From Rhodoferax sp. (GTDB lineage Bacteria > Pseudomonadota > Gammaproteobacteria > Burkholderiales > Burkholderiaceae_C): 22,075 nt of DNA. The position numbers and the translations under genes are program-made. Positions 1-7,361 of the stretch are shown piece after piece. Every line of letters starts with the position of its first letter. The first letter of the stretch is position 1. The notes under the pieces were generated by a model, which did no database searches, had not been told where the DNA came from, and saw nothing but the letters and a program-made list of their open reading frames with translations. Where the stretch lies: assembly GCA_016463455.1 (NCBI GenBank), contig JAEMRG010000005.1, positions 1 through 22,075 on the forward strand, read 5' to 3'.

Positions 1-113
1 TCGAAGGCGTCCGACACAATCGTGGCATACCAATGGCGTCCGTCACCTTCCAGCGCAATATGGGTGCAAGGCAGGCCAGAAGTAATCAGTGCTTGGAGTT
101 GTTCTGCGGTCAT
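1..113 (-). CDS. ibaG: BolA/IbaG family protein, N-terminal part only (cut by window edge)
   Basis: The first 37 codons are present, beginning with an ATG at 111-113; the rest lies beyond the left edge. The visible protein starts MTAEQLQALI and contains the segment LEGDGRHWYATIVSDAFE. This matches the core of BolA-type proteins, where a V/LxGDGxHF/W pattern leads into the KH-like fold. BolA family members pair with monothiol glutaredoxins and take part in iron-sulfur cluster handling. The IbaG branch is typically found next to the mla genes and murA, which fits this position 14 bases after an ABC permease gene. The symbol is inferred from family and neighbourhood; the C-terminal half with the conserved histidine cannot be checked. 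Confidence 0.8.
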   Translation of the reverse strand, partial: MTAEQLQALITSGLPCTHIALEGDGRHWYATIVSDAF

Positions 114-127
114 AAAAAAATAAAGTT

Positions 128-883
128 TTAGCTGCGGACTTTGTAACCGGTGCGCAGCAAATACAGGGCAATCGCAAAGGCCATCAGCATGGCGCCGCCG
201 ACCACTGACAGGCTTAACCAGGGCGATACATCGCTGACGCCGAAAAAACCGTAGCGCAAACCATCAATCATGTAAAAGAAGGGATTGCAATGGCTGACAA
301 TTTGCCAGAACGGTGGCAGCGAGTGAATGGAATAAAACACGCCACTTAAAAAAGTCATGGGCATGATCACGAAGTTTTGAAATGCCGCCAGCTGGTCAAA
401 CTTCTCAGCCCACAGGCCGGCAATCAGCCCCAGTGTGCCCATCATGGCCGCGCCCATGACCGCAAACAGGAAAATAAACAGCGGCTGGGCAAAGCTGATT
501 TGCGTGAAAAACGAAGCAATCGCATAGACCCCCAAGCCCACCACCAGGCCGCGCACTACGGCAGCGCCCACATAGGCCACAAACCAGTGCCAGTAGGACA
601 AGGGCGTGAGCAGGATAAACACCAGATTGCCCATAACCTTGCTCATGATGAGCGAAGACGAGCTATTGGCAAAGGCGTTTTGCAAAAGGCTCATCATCGC
701 CAGGCCGGGCACCAAAAAGGCCGTGTAGCTGACCTGGTCATACACCTTCACATGGTCTTCCAAAGCGTGGCCGAAGATCAGCAAATACAACATGGCGGTG
801 AGCACCGGGCCGGCGATGGTTTGGAAAGCGACTTTCCAAAAACGCAGCACTTCTTTGTAAAGCAAGGTTTGCCAGCCGTTCAT
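128..883 (-). CDS. ABC-2 type transporter permease (YadH/NodJ-like)
   Basis: This 251-residue membrane protein begins MNGWQTLLYKEV, with a short cytoplasmic segment before the first hydrophobic helix. It shows about six hydrophobic stretches (for example around residues 24-38, 52-68, 105-125, 135-157 and 225-245), as expected for ABC-2 permeases. The segment near residues 175-205 (MPMTFLSGVFYSIHSLPPFW) resembles the conserved ABC-2 signature between the last helices. Its ATG overlaps the stop of the upstream ATPase gene by four bases (ATGA), so the two are almost certainly made together as an exporter. The pair resembles E. coli YadGH, whose substrate is unknown; drug, polysaccharide or lipid export are all possible. 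Its place after the mla genes is common in betaproteobacteria but does not prove a lipid role. Confidence 0.9.
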   Translation of the reverse strand: MNGWQTLLYKEVLRFWKVAFQTIAGPVLTAMLYLLIFGHALEDHVKVYDQVSYTAFLVPGLAMMSLLQNAFANSSSSLIMSKVMGNLVFILLTPLSYWHWFVAYVGAAVVRGLVVGLGVYAIASFFTQISFAQPLFIFLFAVMGAAMMGTLGLIAGLWAEKFDQLAAFQNFVIMPMTFLSGVFYSIHSLPPFWQIVSHCNPFFYMIDGLRYGFFGVSDVSPWLSLSVVGGAMLMAFAIALYLLRTGYKVRS

Positions 884-1842
884 GCTGCTGCTCCTGCGGT
901 GCCGGTCGCCGACTGGCTGGCTTTGCCCGAATGTTTTTGCATCACGTCCAAAAACACGTCTTCCAAATCGGCTTTGCGGATTTCAACGTCCTCGGCGTGC
1001 AGGCCGGCTTCGCGTACGGCTGCCAGATAGCGTTCGATCTCCAGCGCATCATGCGCTGGAAACTGCACGATGCGCCCGGTAACACGCGCCTGCGTGCGCA
1101 AGGCCTCGGGCAGCATGCCCTCAACTTTGAAGCGCAGCACATTGCTAGAGGCGGCTTTGAGCAGTTCGCTGGTGTGGTCCAGGGCCACAATGCGCCCAGA
1201 CTTGAGCATGGCGATGCGGCCGCACAGGGCCTCGGCCTCTTCCAGGTAATGGGTCGTTAGCAAAACGGTATGGCCTTGCTTATTGAGTTTTGCAATGAAT
1301 TGCCACAAGGTTTGGCGCAATTCCACATCCACCCCGGCCGTCGGCTCGTCCAGCACAATGACCGGCGGCTTGTGCACCAGGGCTTGCGCCACCAAAAAAC
1401 GCCGCTTCATGCCGCCCGACAACTGGCGCATATTGGCCTGGGCTTTGTCGGCCAGGCCCAGGCTCTCCAGCAATTCGTCAATCCAGGCCTCGTTATTACG
1501 CACACCGAAATAGCCTGACTGGATACGCAAGGCTTCGCGGATATTGAAAAAAGGGTCAAACACCAGCTCTTGCGGCACCACACCAAGTTTGCGCCGGGCC
1601 TGTGCGTAGTCGCGCTGCACATCGCTGCCAAGGACGCTGACGCTGCCGGCGCTGGGCCGGGTCAGACCGGCGAGCATGCTGATCATGGTGGTTTTGCCAG
1701 CGCCGTTGGGGCCGAGCAAACCGAAAAACTCGCCTTGCTCAATATCCAGACTGACCTGGTCAACGGCTAGGAATTTGCTGCCCGGCGGGCCTTTGGGCGA
1801 GGCATACGCCTTGGAAATCGACTGGAAAGAAATGGCAGGCAT
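880..1842 (-). CDS. ABC transporter ATP-binding protein (YadG-like)
   Basis: This 320-residue ATPase carries all the expected motifs: Walker A GPNGAGKT at about residues 44-51, the Q-loop glutamine at 91, the signature LSGGM at 141-145, Walker B VIVLDEP at 161-167 and the switch histidine at 198. Beyond the nucleotide-binding domain lies a C-terminal extension of about 90 residues, as in the YadG/CcmA-type exporters. It should energise the permease encoded immediately after it, whose start codon overlaps this stop by four bases. The gene begins 56 bases after mlaB, so it may be transcribed with the mla operon, but the gap is wide enough to allow a separate promoter. The last residues are rich in Ser, Thr, Gly and Ala and are probably disordered. 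The substrate is unknown. Confidence 0.92.
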   Translation of the reverse strand: MPAISFQSISKAYASPKGPPGSKFLAVDQVSLDIEQGEFFGLLGPNGAGKTTMISMLAGLTRPSAGSVSVLGSDVQRDYAQARRKLGVVPQELVFDPFFNIREALRIQSGYFGVRNNEAWIDELLESLGLADKAQANMRQLSGGMKRRFLVAQALVHKPPVIVLDEPTAGVDVELRQTLWQFIAKLNKQGHTVLLTTHYLEEAEALCGRIAMLKSGRIVALDHTSELLKAASSNVLRFKVEGMLPEALRTQARVTGRIVQFPAHDALEIERYLAAVREAGLHAEDVEIRKADLEDVFLDVMQKHSGKASQSATGTAGAAA

Positions 1843-1898
1843 AAACGCGGGATTTTACGCCCGCAGGCCTAGCAGCCCTCTGTGGCCGGGCCAAAGGC

Positions 1899-2204
1899 CT
1901 AAACCGGCGTGGCTTCCAAGCTTGCAGCGCTTGCTTGATCGCCGCCTTCGAGCAAAGCACGCACCCCATAGAGAGCGGCCAAATGCATTAGTCGCTCAGG
2001 CGCGCCTTCGATGTGCAATTGCTTACCCAGACGCAGGCAAGCGCGGCGCAGCTCCAGCAAAACCGCCAACGCAGAAGAATCGAAATCCTGTAAGGGCTGC
2101 GCATCGAGCACCACCTGCTTGGGACCGGTTGCAATACCGGCAGCCAACTGCACCAGGCAGAGGCCGGCCTGGGCATGGGTCAGAGTGGCGGGTAAGGCGA
2201 GCAA
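1899..2204 (-). CDS. mlaB: MlaB-like STAS domain protein of the Mla transporter
   Basis: This 101-residue protein is a single STAS domain. The segment LDAQPLQDFDSSALAVLLELRR (about residues 33-54) is the characteristic strand-turn-helix with the D-S-S/T-A core. MlaB binds the ATPase MlaF and is needed for assembly and activity of the MlaFEDB inner-membrane complex. The best start is a TTG at 2202-2204, one base after the mlaC stop: no ATG gives the full domain, and the residues after the TTG (LALPATLTHAQA) match how related proteins begin. The Shine-Dalgarno match is weak, so translation may depend on ribosomes finishing mlaC. It is the last recognised mla gene of the operon. Confidence 0.85.
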   Translation of the reverse strand: MLALPATLTHAQAGLCLVQLAAGIATGPKQVVLDAQPLQDFDSSALAVLLELRRACLRLGKQLHIEGAPERLMHLAALYGVRALLEGGDQASAASLEATPV

Positions 2205-2205
2205 G

Positions 2206-2844
2206 TCAGTTCTTTTTGCTGTTAGTTTTATTACGCGCTGCCAGCGATTCGATCAGGCCGTCCACGCCCTTGGCGTTGATTTCCTGAGCAAACTGGCTTT
2301 TGTACGTTTCGACCAACCAAACGCCCATGACGTTGATATTGAAAATCCGCCAGCCGGAGCCCTGACCCGGGGTCTTTTCCAGCCGGTAATCCAACTGAAT
2401 CGGCTCGCCGCTGCCGCGCACTTCGCTGCGCACCACCACTTCTTTGTCCTCGGGCGCAGCGCGCAAAGGCTTCATGGCAATGACCTGGTCGCTGATTTGG
2501 GACAAGGCCCCGGCGTAGGTGCGCACCAGCAGAATTTTGAACTCTTCTTGCAAGCGTTTTTGCTGCTCAGGCGTCGCCTGGCGCCAGCCCGGGCCGATGG
2601 CCGAAGCCGTCATACGCTGAAAATCCACATGCGGCATGATGCGCGTGTCCACCAGTGCAACCACTTTTGCAATGTCGGCGCCACGCATGGACTTGTCCGC
2701 TTTGATGACGTCCAACACCTCGGTGGACATGCGCTTGATAAAGACATCAGCGGCCTCATCCTGGGCCCTGACACTTCCAGCCGACAGCGCACCCCCGAGG
2801 AGCATCAGTACTACACCTAGCTGCTTGAAATATCGAAAACTCAT
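2206..2844 (-). CDS. mlaC: MlaC periplasmic phospholipid-binding protein
   Basis: This 212-residue protein has a Sec signal peptide with a hydrophobic core at residues 9-22 and a likely signal peptidase I site at VRA/QDE (27/28). The mature part matches the MlaC/Ttg2D family: helical N-terminal half, then the segment around PGQGSGWRIFNINVMGVWLV (about residues 154-173), the most conserved strand of the family. MlaC ferries phospholipid between the outer-membrane MlaA complex and the inner-membrane MlaFEDB complex. The ATG is preceded by a strong ribosome binding site (GGGGAG, about eight bases upstream). It follows mlaA after 65 bases. The C-terminus is lysine- and asparagine-rich. Confidence 0.93.
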   Translation of the reverse strand: MSFRYFKQLGVVLMLLGGALSAGSVRAQDEAADVFIKRMSTEVLDVIKADKSMRGADIAKVVALVDTRIMPHVDFQRMTASAIGPGWRQATPEQQKRLQEEFKILLVRTYAGALSQISDQVIAMKPLRAAPEDKEVVVRSEVRGSGEPIQLDYRLEKTPGQGSGWRIFNINVMGVWLVETYKSQFAQEINAKGVDGLIESLAARNKTNSKKN

Positions 2845-2909
2845 TTTTTTCTCCCCTCATGTAGCCGTAATCACGGTTGGCCCTTGCCTTTACCGCATTT
2901 GGGCGGATT

Positions 2910-3644
2910 CTACGGTCGATCATCCATGCTACCTGCGCTTTCCCCATCGTTTTGCAGATAGACCCTACGCTGCAAATAGGAATCACGCTTAAAGGAATAC
3001 TGATCCAGGGCTACCGCATTGACGACATCTTCAGCCTGCAAGTAGCTAGCCCGCAAATCGGTAAAGCTAACAGCCATCATCAGGTCACGCAGCACCACAT
3101 CATCCACATGGTTGGCCAGGTTGCCCCTCCAGTCCAGGGGATAGACCACGACCTGGATCAGAGTACGAGGGCCCAGCAAGGGCACCACGACAAAAGGCCC
3201 GGAGGGCACGCCCCAGCGGTTGAGCATCAGGCCGAAATCGGCCGGATGCTTGTCGATGTCCAGCGTGCTGGCCACGTCGACCAAGCCGAGCAAGCCCACT
3301 GTGCTGTTGATTGCCACGCGCTTGATGCTGTCCACCGTGGCCTTGGGCCGCAATGACAATGCATTGTTCGGTATCGACCAGACATCGGCCAGGTTGCCAA
3401 AAAAATGGGTAACGCTATTGCGCATCCAGCGCGGCAGCAACTCGGTGTAAGCAATGGCTACGGGGCGCATCACCGCAAGATCGAGCACTTCATTGAAAGC
3501 GTAGATGCTGCGATTGATACCTTCGAAAGGATCTACCAAATTTGCCGGCTTAGCCGTTTGCGCCCAGGCCCCCGTCGAAGCACAGGCGAGGGCCACCATA
3601 CAGGCCCAAGACCGCAAGCGGCCAAGGAAATAAAAACTACGCAT
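2910..3644 (-). CDS. mlaA: MlaA (VacJ) outer-membrane phospholipid-removal protein
   Basis: This 244-residue protein matches the MlaA/VacJ family: DPFEGINRSIYAFN (about residues 38-51), the porin-associated helix region, then WGVPSGPFVVVPLLGP (about 143-158) and PLDW. MlaA removes mislocalised phospholipid from the outer leaflet and passes it to MlaC. Its ATG overlaps the mlaD stop by one base (TAATG), showing tight coupling. The N-terminus is unusual for this family. Most MlaA proteins are lipoproteins, but here the residues before the candidate Cys21 are Ala-Leu-Ala rather than a canonical Leu-Ala/Ser-Gly/Ala. A signal peptidase I site AWA/Q at 28/29 looks at least as good. In E. coli this gene lies apart from the other mla genes; here it sits between mlaD and mlaC. 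Confidence 0.93.
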   Translation of the reverse strand: MRSFYFLGRLRSWACMVALACASTGAWAQTAKPANLVDPFEGINRSIYAFNEVLDLAVMRPVAIAYTELLPRWMRNSVTHFFGNLADVWSIPNNALSLRPKATVDSIKRVAINSTVGLLGLVDVASTLDIDKHPADFGLMLNRWGVPSGPFVVVPLLGPRTLIQVVVYPLDWRGNLANHVDDVVLRDLMMAVSFTDLRASYLQAEDVVNAVALDQYSFKRDSYLQRRVYLQNDGESAGSMDDRP

Positions 3645-4123
3645 TAGTCTGCTTCTTTGGGCCCGGCGCTGGCTGCGGCTTTGCTATACAAAAACTGGCT
3701 AATCAGGCTCTCGAGTACCACCGCCGATTGGGTGGTGGTGATCATGGCGCCAGCGGCCAAAATCGCTTCCTCGGCGCCCGCCTCAATACCCAGGTATTGC
3801 TCTCCGAGCAAGCCGCTGGTCAGAATTTTGAGCGAGCTGTCTTTGGGGAAACGGTAACGGCTTTCCATCGCAATATGTACCTGGGCCTGAAAACTTTTAT
3901 CGTCGAACACAATTTTTTCCACCCGCCCCACTACCACCCCCGCGCTGCGCACCGCTGCTTTGGCTTTGAGGCCGCCCACGTTATCGAACTTGGCCGTCAC
4001 TTTGTAGGTGGACTGGAAATTGAGGCTGAGCAAATTGGCTGACTGCAAGGCCAGAAACAAAATGGCGACTGCGCCAATGAGCACAAACAGGCCAACCCAC
4101 AGATCATTTTTTGAACGTTGCAT
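3644..4123 (-). CDS. mlaD: MlaD, MCE-domain subunit of the Mla phospholipid transporter
   Basis: This 159-residue protein has a signal-anchor helix at about residues 8-28, followed by one MCE domain (about 38-116). That domain contains the typical FDNVGGLKAKAAVRSAGVVVG and LLGEQYLGIEAG segments. MlaD forms a hexameric ring that sits on MlaE in the periplasm and receives lipid from MlaC. The length is usual for a single-MCE MlaD. The C-terminal hydrophobic helix near VVLESLISQFLY matches the pore-lining helix of the family. It starts 26 bases after the mlaE stop, with only a weak AGAAAG ribosome binding site, and its stop overlaps the mlaA start by one base. Confidence 0.94.
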   Translation of the reverse strand: MQRSKNDLWVGLFVLIGAVAILFLALQSANLLSLNFQSTYKVTAKFDNVGGLKAKAAVRSAGVVVGRVEKIVFDDKSFQAQVHIAMESRYRFPKDSSLKILTSGLLGEQYLGIEAGAEEAILAAGAMITTTQSAVVLESLISQFLYSKAAASAGPKEAD

Positions 4124-4149
4124 GCGAATTCTTTCTGGATAAGCGGTCG

Positions 4150-4932
4150 CTAAATCGTAAACATCAAGGCGGTCAAGACAAAGTCCATCACCAGCACCGA
4201 CAAAGAGGCCATGACCACGGTGCGGGTGGTGGCGCTGGCCACCCCTTCGGGCGTGGCTTGCGCGACGTAGCCCTGCAAGAGTGCGACGTAGGTAACGGCA
4301 AAACCAAAGATGATGCTCTTGATGATGCCATTGCCCACATCACGCCAGACGTCCACGCCGCCCTGAATCTGGCTCCAAAAGGAGCCCGAATCCACACCTA
4401 TCATCACCACGCCGACGACCCAGCCGCCCACAATACCCATGGCGCTGAACACTGCGGCGAGCAAGGGCATGGCGATCACGCCGCCCCAAAAACGCGGCGC
4501 CAGTACGCGCAGCACGGGGTCCACCGCCATCATTTCCATGACGCTGATTTGTTCGCCGGCTTTCATCAAACCTATTTCTGCGGTGAGCGAGGTACCGGCA
4601 CGCCCGGCGAAAAGCAAAGCCGTGACGACGGGCCCCAACTCGCGCACCAAGCTGAGCGCCACCAGCAGGCCCAGGGCCTCGGACGAGCCATAGCGCTGCA
4701 AGGTGTAGTAGCCCTGCAAACCAAACACAAAGCCGACAAACAGACCGGAAAACGCAATGATGACCAGCGAGTAATTGCCCAAAAAATGGATCTGGTCGCG
4801 GATCAGCCCAAAGCGCTGCAAACTTGACCGCAAGGTAAACAACAAACGCACAAACAAGCGCGCGCCGTAGCCAATGTGCGCCAACTTTTCGCGCACCGCA
4901 AAACCCAGATTGCGCAGGGCTTGGGCCATCAT
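4150..4932 (-). CDS. mlaE: MlaE permease of the Mla phospholipid transporter
   Basis: This 260-residue inner-membrane protein belongs to the MlaE/Ttg2B permease family. It has an amphipathic N-terminal helix and about five membrane segments (around residues 50-72, 87-110, 150-180 and 215-258). The family segment LVRELGPVVTALLFAGRAG, followed by TAEIGLMK and EQISVMEMMAVDP (about residues 93-138), is fully recognisable. It forms the membrane core that binds MlaF in the cytoplasm and the MlaD ring outside. Two adjacent ATGs are possible, at 4932 and 4929. The first overlaps the mlaF stop by four bases, the second by one; both imply translational coupling. Confidence 0.95.
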   Translation of the reverse strand: MMAQALRNLGFAVREKLAHIGYGARLFVRLLFTLRSSLQRFGLIRDQIHFLGNYSLVIIAFSGLFVGFVFGLQGYYTLQRYGSSEALGLLVALSLVRELGPVVTALLFAGRAGTSLTAEIGLMKAGEQISVMEMMAVDPVLRVLAPRFWGGVIAMPLLAAVFSAMGIVGGWVVGVVMIGVDSGSFWSQIQGGVDVWRDVGNGIIKSIIFGFAVTYVALLQGYVAQATPEGVASATTRTVVMASLSVLVMDFVLTALMFTI

Positions 4933-5744
4933 GGCGCAGGCTCCATGCCAAAGTCTTGCGCCATTTCTGGCGCGGGGTAGTGAAAGCGCACCGGGCCATC
5001 GGTCAGCGCGTGCACATACTGGTAGACCAAGGGGTCGGTACTTTCGCGCACATGCTGGGGTGTGCCCTCGGTGGCGACACGGCCATTGGCCAAAATCACC
5101 ACATGGTCGGCAATACCAAAGGTTTGTTCCAATTCGTGGGACACAAAAATACTGGTCAGGCCCATGGTGTCATTGAGCTGGCGAATTAAATGCGCTGAGG
5201 TACCCAGGGAAATCGGGTCCAGGCCGGAAAAAGGTTCGTCATACATCACCAGTTCCGGGTCGAGCGCTATCGCGCGCGCCAAGGCAATGCGCCTGGCCAT
5301 ACCGCCGGAGACTTCGCTGGGCATCAGGTCGCGCGCACCACGCAGGCCCACGGCCTGCAGCTTCATTAACACGATATCACGAATGAGCGGCTCGGGCAGC
5401 GTAGTGTGTTCGCGCAGGGGGAAAGCCACATTGTCAAAAACCGATAGGTCTGCAAACAAGGCGCCAAACTGAAACAGCATGCCCATGCGCCGGCGCGCTG
5501 CGTACAAAGCGCTCTGCTCCATAGCGCAGATGTCCTGGCCATCAAAAAGCACCCGACCTCTTTGGGCCCGGATCTGCCCGCCGATCAGGCGCAGCAAGGT
5601 GGTTTTGCCGCCGCCGCTGGCGCCCATCAGCGCCGTCACTTTACCCCGAGGCACGCTGAAGCTAGTGCCATCCAAAATGAGGCGTTCGTGGTAAGCGAAG
5701 CTCAAATTGTCAATGCGTACAAGGGGATCGGAGGCGGCAGGCAT
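4929..5744 (-). CDS. mlaF: MlaF ATPase of the Mla phospholipid transporter
   Basis: This 271-residue ABC ATPase has Walker A GASGGGKT at residues 41-48, the Q-loop Gln92, the signature VSGGM at 145-149, Walker B LVMYDEP at 165-171 and the switch histidine at 203. GASGGGKT and SEVSGGMARR are typical of the MlaF/Ttg2A branch rather than of drug or nutrient importers. It powers phospholipid movement by MlaE, with MlaB as partner. It is the first gene of the mla operon. The 118-base gap to gltD upstream should hold its promoter, though no convincing pair of sigma-70 boxes is visible. The C-terminal tail (about residues 245-271) probably packs on a neighbouring subunit, as in other MlaF proteins. 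Confidence 0.95.
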   Translation of the reverse strand: MPAASDPLVRIDNLSFAYHERLILDGTSFSVPRGKVTALMGASGGGKTTLLRLIGGQIRAQRGRVLFDGQDICAMEQSALYAARRRMGMLFQFGALFADLSVFDNVAFPLREHTTLPEPLIRDIVLMKLQAVGLRGARDLMPSEVSGGMARRIALARAIALDPELVMYDEPFSGLDPISLGTSAHLIRQLNDTMGLTSIFVSHELEQTFGIADHVVILANGRVATEGTPQHVRESTDPLVYQYVHALTDGPVRFHYPAPEMAQDFGMEPAP

Positions 5745-5862
5745 GGTGCGATGGGGTAGGCCCGCATCATAAGTGCTAGGCCAACGTCAAACCCGCACTA
5801 TGGCAGTCTGAGCGAGTACTTGGGCCCGACATTTACTAAGATTTACACACGCGGGCATGCGC
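5745..5862 (-). other. gltD-mlaF intergenic region, presumed mlaF promoter region
   Basis: This 118-base gap separates two unrelated functional units, so it should contain the end of the gltBD transcript and the start of the mla transcript. On the minus strand there is a TTGACG (near 5783-5788) and a TATGAT (near 5764-5769). They are only about 13 bases apart, too close for a normal sigma-70 promoter. No hairpin followed by a T-run is visible. The promoter is therefore placed here by position only. Confidence 0.3.
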
Positions 5863-7329
5863 CTAGCGCGGCAGCTCGCTGGTGCCCATCAAAAATTCAT
5901 CGATCGCGCGTGCCGCCTGGCGCCCCTCGCGGATCGCCCATACGACCAGTGACTGACCCCGGCGCATATCGCCGGCGGCAAACACCTTAGGGAGATTGGT
6001 GACATAGGCGCTAGCGCCTTCGGTAGACGCTTTGGCGTTAGCCCGGCCGTCCTTGACTACGCCGAAAGCGTCTAGCACGCTGGCCACCGGATGCACAAAG
6101 CCCATAGCCAGCAGCACCAAATCAGCCGGGTAGGTTTTTTCCGTACCAGCCACTTCCAGCAACTTACCCGCTTTCATTTCCACTTGCACCGTAGTCAGGG
6201 TTTTGACTTTGCCTTTTTCACCGGCAAAGGACTTGGTGGACACCGCGAACTCGCGCACGCAGCCTTCTTCGTGGCTGGAACTGGTGCGCAACTTCAGGGG
6301 CCAGTAAGGCCAGGTGAGGGGCCGGTCTTCCACTTCGGGCGGCTGCGGCATGACTTCAAACTGGGTGACGCTGGCTGCGCCATGGCGGTTGCTCGTGCCT
6401 ACGCAGTCCGAACCGGTATCGCCGCCGCCAATCACGATGACATGCTTGCCGTCGGCACGCAATTGGCCGGGAAATTTATCACCGGCATTGACTTTGTTTT
6501 GCTGGGGCAAAAACTCCATGGCGAAATGAATACCCTCGAGCTCGCGGCCCGGCACCGGCAAATCACGCGACTGCTCCGAACCACCAGCGAGCAACACCGC
6601 ATCGAAGTCTTTTTGCAATTGCGCTGCGGACACAGTTTCTTTGGCCCAGTTGGTGACTTTGGAATCCTTGGCCCACTCGCCCACCAGCACGCCAGTGCGC
6701 ACGGTCACACCTTCAGCTTGCAACTGCGCCATGCGCCGGTCGATGTGGCCCTTGTCCATTTTGAAATCAGGGATGCCGTAGCGCAGCAAGCCGCCGACGC
6801 GGTCATTTTTTTCAAACACGGTGACTGCATGGCCGACACGTGCAAGTTGCTGCGCCGCCGCCAGACCGGCGGGGCCAGAACCGATAACCGCGACTTTTTT
6901 GCCCGTCTGCTGTGCGGCAGGCTGGGCCTGCACCCAGCCTTCCGCCCAGGCGCGGTCGATGATGGCGTGCTCAATAGACTTAATACCCACCGCATCGTCA
7001 TTCACATTCAGCGTACACGCCGCCTCGCAAGGCGCGGGGCAGATACGGCCAGTGAACTCGGGAAAATTATTGGTGCTGTGCAAGACCTCGATAGCCGCTT
7101 TCCAGTCCTCGCGAAATACCAACTCATTGAAGTCTGGAATGATGTTGTTGACCGGGCAGCCGTTGTTGCAAAACGGCGTGCCGCAATCCATGCAGCGCGC
7201 GCTTTGGGTCTTGGCTTGGTGGTCATCCAGGCCAATCACAAACTCTTTGTAATTTTTGATGCGCTCCGGCACTGGGGCATAGCCCTCGTGCACCCGCGCA
7301 AACTGCATGAATCCGGTAATTTTTCCCAT
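5863..7329 (-). CDS. gltD: Glutamate synthase (NADPH), small/beta subunit
   Basis: This 488-residue protein transfers electrons from NADPH through FAD and iron-sulfur clusters to the GltB subunit. Its N-terminal domain has the two cysteine groups for [4Fe-4S] clusters: Cys46, 49, 54, 58 (CMDCGTPFCNNGC) and Cys97, 101, 105 (CPAPCEAAC). The FAD-binding motif VIGSGPAG is at about 149-156, and the NADPH-binding motif GGGDTGSD is at about 302-309. A final FAD contact region is near AAGDMRRGQSLVVWAI. The start MGKITGFM is the usual family start. An AGGA lies about ten bases before the ATG. The gene follows gltB after 32 bases, and the two form an operon for ammonia assimilation. The length is normal and no key residue is missing. 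Confidence 0.96.
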   Translation of the reverse strand: MGKITGFMQFARVHEGYAPVPERIKNYKEFVIGLDDHQAKTQSARCMDCGTPFCNNGCPVNNIIPDFNELVFREDWKAAIEVLHSTNNFPEFTGRICPAPCEAACTLNVNDDAVGIKSIEHAIIDRAWAEGWVQAQPAAQQTGKKVAVIGSGPAGLAAAQQLARVGHAVTVFEKNDRVGGLLRYGIPDFKMDKGHIDRRMAQLQAEGVTVRTGVLVGEWAKDSKVTNWAKETVSAAQLQKDFDAVLLAGGSEQSRDLPVPGRELEGIHFAMEFLPQQNKVNAGDKFPGQLRADGKHVIVIGGGDTGSDCVGTSNRHGAASVTQFEVMPQPPEVEDRPLTWPYWPLKLRTSSSHEEGCVREFAVSTKSFAGEKGKVKTLTTVQVEMKAGKLLEVAGTEKTYPADLVLLAMGFVHPVASVLDAFGVVKDGRANAKASTEGASAYVTNLPKVFAAGDMRRGQSLVVWAIREGRQAARAIDEFLMGTSELPR

Positions 7330-7361
7330 GATGCTAGTCCTGTGTAGTCGGTAAAGCGCGC

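Noticed and set aside
1865..1900. Hairpin between mlaB and the ABC ATPase gene (AGGCCT arms with inner GCCC/GGGC)
   Set aside because: The stem is interrupted by an internal loop and has no T-run, so I do not call it a terminator; it might still slow transcription.
2011..2820. Plus-strand open frame of 269 codons
   Set aside because: It is antisense to mlaB and mlaC, both well supported by motifs and gene order.
4340..4999. Minus-strand frame of 219 codons overlapping mlaE
   Set aside because: It is out of frame with mlaE, which has clear MlaE family motifs; the alternative translation is Arg/Gly/Ala-rich and motif-free.
5764..5788. TTGACG and TATGAT as an mlaF promoter
   Set aside because: The spacing is about 13 bases instead of about 17, so the two hexamers cannot act as a normal pair.
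6091..7347. Plus-strand open frame of 418 codons
   Set aside because: It is antisense to gltD and has the same shadow-frame composition, with no recognisable domain.
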